A DNA stretch of 9,162 nt from Hellea balneolensis. GTDB lineage: Bacteria > Pseudomonadota > Alphaproteobacteria > Caulobacterales > Maricaulaceae. This document shows, in pieces, positions 6,039 to 9,162 of this stretch. A model generated the notes under the pieces. It saw only the letters and a program-made list of their open reading frames with translations, was not told the origin of the DNA and did not search any database. Where the stretch lies: the NCBI GenBank assembly GCA_003233025.1, contig QIKS01000051.1:1-9162 (forward strand), read 5' to 3'. Numbering within the stretch: the stretch's first letter is position 1; the number at the start of each line of letters is the position of its first letter. The position numbers and the translations under genes are program-made.

Positions 6039-6968
6039 CTAGGCCCGTGGATGAGCGCTCGCATGGATAGCTACCAGGCTTTTGGCGTCTACATCGGTGT
6101 AAATTTGGGTTGTCGACAGGCTGGCATGACCGAGAAGTTCTTGAATGGTGCGAAGGTCGCCCCCTTTGGCGAGCAAATGGGTGGCAAAACTGTGACGCAA
6201 AGCATGAGGCGTTGTGGTTTCAGGTAAGCCCAGTGCGCCGCGTAAAATCTGAATTTTTTCTTGCAGCGCTCTCGGGCCAAGGCCGCCGCCTCTAATCGCG
6301 CGAAACAAAGGCTTGTCAGCCTCCACCGCATAGGGACAAAGACGGACATAATCTGCCACGGCCCGCCGGATAACGGGGAGCAGAGGCACAAGGCGCGTCT
6401 TGCCGCCTTTGCCGGTGATCATCATGCTGTCACCAAGGGGGGTGTCGCTGCCGCGCAAGGACAGTGCCTCAGAAATCCGCAAGCCCGCCCCGTAGAGCAA
6501 GGTGATAACGGCAGTATCGCGCGCCGCAACCCAAGGGCGCTTGTCAGAGGTTTTACTTTGATTGAGCAATGCCTTGCTGGCCAAAATGCTAATAGGCCGG
6601 GGCAAGCGCTTTTGCGGTTTGGGGCCTTTCAACAAGCCAATGGCATGATTTTTGATGTCCCAACGGCGTTCCACATAGCGAAAGAACGTCCTGAGCGCCG
6701 ATAAATTACGGGCCAGGGACGCTGCGGATAGCTGGTTCTCACCACGCCTGCGTTTGGCCATATAGCTGCGAAAATCTGTAATGGTAATGGCGGCTAGGTC
6801 TTCAAGGTGCAGGGCGCGCCCCCAGTGGGACGTCATAAAGCCCAAAAACGCGGCGAGATCGCGCTGATAGGCTTCAACGGTTTTATCCGCCAGCCGCCTT
6901 TCCCCCGCCAGATGCGCCAGGAATATACGCAAGGTTTCAGATGTTGAGATTGTCGGGTTTGGGTGCAT
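6039..6968 (-). CDS. xerC: Tyrosine recombinase XerC
   Basis: Site-specific recombinase that, with XerD, resolves chromosome dimers at dif, normally under FtsK control. The 309 residues are the usual length. The N-terminal SAM-like core-binding domain (about 10-105) contains AYQRDLAAFLGF, and the catalytic domain follows. All active-site residues are visible: R164 (GAGLRISEAL), K187 (TGKGGKTR), H255 and R258 (HALRHSFATHL), H281 (LLGHASLSTTQ) and the nucleophile Y290 (IYTDV). GAGLRISEAL favours XerC over XerD, which usually reads ATGLRVSEL. The gene lies 67 bases downstream of tal on the same strand and its stop codon is only a few bases from the 3' end of 6S RNA. No good ribosome-binding site precedes the ATG at 6968, so the start is slightly uncertain. 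Confidence 0.93.
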   Translation of the reverse strand: MHPNPTISTSETLRIFLAHLAGERRLADKTVEAYQRDLAAFLGFMTSHWGRALHLEDLAAITITDFRSYMAKRRRGENQLSAASLARNLSALRTFFRYVERRWDIKNHAIGLLKGPKPQKRLPRPISILASKALLNQSKTSDKRPWVAARDTAVITLLYGAGLRISEALSLRGSDTPLGDSMMITGKGGKTRLVPLLPVIRRAVADYVRLCPYAVEADKPLFRAIRGGGLGPRALQEKIQILRGALGLPETTTPHALRHSFATHLLAKGGDLRTIQELLGHASLSTTQIYTDVDAKSLVAIHASAHPRA

Positions 6969-7035
6969 AGGGGCCAGAATAGTCCGCGAGCGTTAAAGAA
7001 CACTTAGGGTCAGAACCTATTAATCCGGCGTGCTC

Positions 7036-7689
7036 TTATAAAATGCTCTGCCCGGTTTTCTTCCAGTCGGCTAGAAATGCGGCCAGGCCTTGATCGGTCA
7101 GGACATGGCCCGCCATTTTGCGGATGACGCTCGGCGGGGCGGTGGCGACGTCTGCACCGATGAGAGCGCAGTCTTTCATATGACCGATGGAACGAATTGA
7201 AGCGGCCAGGATTTCCGTCTCATAGCCGTAATTATCATAAACCGTGCGGATTTCCTCAATCAGCTCCAACCCATCAAGACCATTATCATCGAGCCTGCCG
7301 ATGAAAGGCGAGATGAACGCCGCCCCGGCTTTGGCCGCAAGCAAGGCTTGAGCGGCGGAGAAACATAAGGTGACATTGACCGGAATACCCTTGGCCGCCA
7401 ATGCGTTCGTTGCTTCCAGCCCGTCCCATGTCATGGGTATTTTGACACAGACATTACTGGCCAATCCAAATAGAAATTCGCCTTCGGTAACCATGTCCTT
7501 GGCGGTGGTTGCCGTAACCTCGGCGCTAACCGGGCCATCAACAAGGGCGCAGATTTCCTTGATAACTTCAAGAATATTGCGCCCGGACTTGGCGATAAGT
7601 GACGGATTTGTTGTTACCCCGTCGACCATGCCGCTTGGGATCAAGGCTTTAATCTCACTAACTTCTGCCGTATCAATAAAGAACTTCAT
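7036..7689 (-). CDS. tal: Transaldolase, short TalC type
   Basis: Moves a dihydroxyacetone unit between sugar phosphates in the non-oxidative pentose phosphate pathway (sedoheptulose-7-phosphate plus glyceraldehyde-3-phosphate to erythrose-4-phosphate plus fructose-6-phosphate). The 217-residue length is that of the small decameric TalC/FSA group. The start [11 protein letters not shown] (3-13), TTNPSL (26-31), the Schiff-base lysine K83 in [15 protein letters not shown] (105-110) and SPFIGRLDD (127-135) are present. Glu57 (SAEV) and Phe129 (SPFIGR) are the transaldolase choices; fructose-6-phosphate aldolase has Gln59 and Tyr131 at these places. GGAGAA about 9 bases before the ATG supports the start. 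It may share a transcript with xerC and is divergent from priA. Confidence 0.95.
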   Translation of the reverse strand: MKFFIDTAEVSEIKALIPSGMVDGVTTNPSLIAKSGRNILEVIKEICALVDGPVSAEVTATTAKDMVTEGEFLFGLASNVCVKIPMTWDGLEATNALAAKGIPVNVTLCFSAAQALLAAKAGAAFISPFIGRLDDNGLDGLELIEEIRTVYDNYGYETEILAASIRSIGHMKDCALIGADVATAPPSVIRKMAGHVLTDQGLAAFLADWKKTGQSIL

Positions 7690-7775
7690 TGTCGCGGTTT
7701 CTCCATAATTTTGTTTTGCGAATCACTATTTGGGGCCAAGCTAGGCACAAGATATGAACAGAAACGAAAGTTTTA
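7690..7775. other. Divergent tal-priA promoter region
   Basis: This 86-base spacer must drive both genes. On the plus strand TTGGGG and TATGAA are 17 bases apart just before priA. On the minus strand TTGTGC and TAGTGA are 16 bases apart. Both pairs are weak matches, and they overlap, so the two transcription starts may interfere. Confidence 0.3.
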
Positions 7776-9162
7776 ATGAAAACAATCGCGAAAATTTTAT
7801 TTCCGGTCAATGTGCCAGAGCCATTTGATTATGAAGTCCCTGAGCATATGAAATTGGCACGCGGGGATTTCGTTTATGCGCCGATTGGCCAGCAGGTAAA
7901 ACTAGGCGTTGTTTGGGAGATCGCTCAAGGGCATGAGCAAGCCCGCCCGCTCAAAGAGATTGCAGAGCGTAAGCCGTGCCGGTCATTATCGCGTGAAATC
8001 CTGGGTTTTGTGCGCTGGACAGCTCAATATAATTGTGCGTCGCTGGGCATGGTTTTGCGCATGGTTATGCGTTCTTACAAAGCGCTGGAGCCGTCGGCGC
8101 AGATTAATATGTTTTTCCCCGCCGGGCCAGCCCCTGCCGGGTTAAGCGCGGCGCGAAAACGGGTTTTGAGGTTGGAGAATATATGGCCAGCTCGAGCCAG
8201 CGAAATTGCCAAAGCGGCGGGTGTTTCGGCTTCCGTTATTAACACAATGGCTAAAAACGGCTTGCTGGAAAAACGGCTTTCGCCCGTTGATCCGCCGTTT
8301 GAGCCACCCAATTTGGACTGCGAAAGGCCATTTGCCCTGACCGCCCAACAAGAACAAGCCGCCGCAGCACTGCAAGCATTGGTGGAGGAGGACGTCTTTA
8401 ATGTCGCTTTGCTGGATGGGGTGACGGGTTCGGGCAAGACGGAAGTTTACCTCGAAGCCGCCCGCACCGCTCTGCGCGCTGGCAAGCAAGTGCTTATTTT
8501 AGTGCCTGAAATCGCCCTGACACAAGCCGGAATGCGCCGCTTTAGCCAAGCATTTGGCACACTGCCCGCCCAGTGGCATTCCGCCATGGGCGAAGCCGAG
8601 CGGCGCAGGGTGTGGCGCGAAGTCCATCATGGCCGTGCCAGGCTGGTTGTCGGTGCGCGCTCCGCCTTGTATTTACCCTTTGCCGATTTGGGTTTGGTGG
8701 TGGTGGATGAGGAGCATGACAGCTCTTACAAGCAAGAAGAGGGCGTTTTTTACCACGCCAGAGACATGTCGGTTGTGCGGGCGAAATTGGCCGGGGCTTG
8801 CGTTGTTCTGGCTTCCGCCACACCGTCTTTGGAAAGCTTGACCAATGCCAGAAGCGGGCGTTATGCCCATATTGTCCTGCCGACGCGCCCCGGTGCGGCC
8901 ATCATGCCGACGGTGGCACTGGTGGATTTGAAAGACCATGCTTGTGACAGCGGCAAGTTTTTATCGGCGCCCTTGGTTGAAGGGGTCGCTCAAGCTTTGG
9001 AGCGCGGCGAGCAGTCCCTGCTTTATCTCAACAGGCGCGGCTATGCGCCGCTGATTATTTGCCGGGCGTGCGGTGAGCGGCTCAAATCGCCTGATACGGA
9101 TAGCTGGCTGGTCGAACATCGCCGCACGGGCCGGGCTATGTGCCATCATACCGGCTTCTCCA
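7776..9162 (+). CDS. priA: Primosomal protein N' (PriA helicase), N-terminal part, gene runs off the right edge
   Basis: 3'-to-5' DNA helicase that recognises stalled forks and reloads the replicative helicase. 462 codons are visible, about two thirds of the gene. The N-terminal 3'-DNA-binding domain (about 1-105, FPVNVPEPFDYEVPE) and a winged-helix segment (about 125-168) precede the helicase core. Walker A is GVTGSGKT (215-222), the Walker B/DEAH-type box is DEEH (311-314), and SATPSLES (347-354) is motif III. In the zinc region the first pair C429-x2-C432 is intact. The second pair is S438-x2-T441 and the third is C456-x2-T459, at exactly the spacing of the E. coli cysteines. One of the two zinc sites thus lacks three of four ligands. 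The last pair lies outside the window. The frame is otherwise intact, so this is not a pseudogene so far as visible. The ribosome-binding site is weak. Confidence 0.95.
   Translation, partial: MKTIAKILFPVNVPEPFDYEVPEHMKLARGDFVYAPIGQQVKLGVVWEIAQGHEQARPLKEIAERKPCRSLSREILGFVRWTAQYNCASLGMVLRMVMRSYKALEPSAQINMFFPAGPAPAGLSAARKRVLRLENIWPARASEIAKAAGVSASVINTMAKNGLLEKRLSPVDPPFEPPNLDCERPFALTAQQEQAAAALQALVEEDVFNVALLDGVTGSGKTEVYLEAARTALRAGKQVLILVPEIALTQAGMRRFSQAFGTLPAQWHSAMGEAERRRVWREVHHGRARLVVGARSALYLPFADLGLVVVDEEHDSSYKQEEGVFYHARDMSVVRAKLAGACVVLASATPSLESLTNARSGRYAHIVLPTRPGAAIMPTVALVDLKDHACDSGKFLSAPLVEGVAQALERGEQSLLYLNRRGYAPLIICRACGERLKSPDTDSWLVEHRRTGRAMCHHTGFS

Noticed and set aside
6969..7035. Possible terminator or tRNA-like element between tal and xerC
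   Set aside because: No stable stem with a T-run and no cloverleaf could be drawn; the spacer holds no recognisable element.
7909..8145. 78-codon plus-strand frame at the start of priA
   Set aside because: It is out of frame with the clear PriA protein that covers the same bases.

Overview
The window is chromosomal housekeeping DNA from an alphaproteobacterium of moderate GC. The evidence is the DUF4164-zapA-6S RNA cluster next to divergent gap-pgk, the XerC- and PriA-type sequences, and the lack of any mobile or phage gene. The order within the class cannot be fixed by eye. Both ends cut through genes: a SulP anion transporter at the left edge (minus strand) and priA at the right edge (plus strand).

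Left part (1-2036): the N-terminal two thirds of a SulP transporter reads leftward. Behind it lies a 339-base gap that is not empty. On the minus strand it holds a textbook Rho-independent terminator (1082-1110) preceded by a nested hairpin and a plausible promoter, which together look like an undescribed small RNA of about 75-80 nt. On the plus strand it holds an 18-bp inverted repeat and a good sigma70-type promoter for a small exported protein of unknown function (1328-1987). A bidirectional terminator separates that gene from the next block.

Middle part (2038-4902): a minus-strand operon reads gap, pgk, then an FKBP-type prolyl isomerase lipoprotein. The two glycolytic enzymes act consecutively (glyceraldehyde-3-phosphate to 1,3-bisphosphoglycerate to 3-phosphoglycerate). 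The GAPDH carries cofactor-site substitutions that suggest it can use NADP. Divergent from gap is a plus-strand cell-division pair, a DUF4164 coiled-coil protein and ZapA, followed by the 6S RNA gene (ssrS), which regulates sigma70 RNA polymerase.

Right part (6039-9162): xerC (chromosome dimer resolution) and a TalC-type transaldolase (pentose phosphate pathway) read leftward, with xerC ending a few bases from the 3' end of 6S RNA. priA (replication restart helicase) starts divergently from tal. Its visible part keeps the helicase motifs, but three of the four cysteines expected for one of its two zinc sites are replaced.

No tRNA, rRNA, CRISPR, insertion sequence, prophage or defence gene was seen. 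The items most worth a second look are the minus-strand small RNA candidate, the PriA zinc-site loss and the GAPDH cofactor residues.
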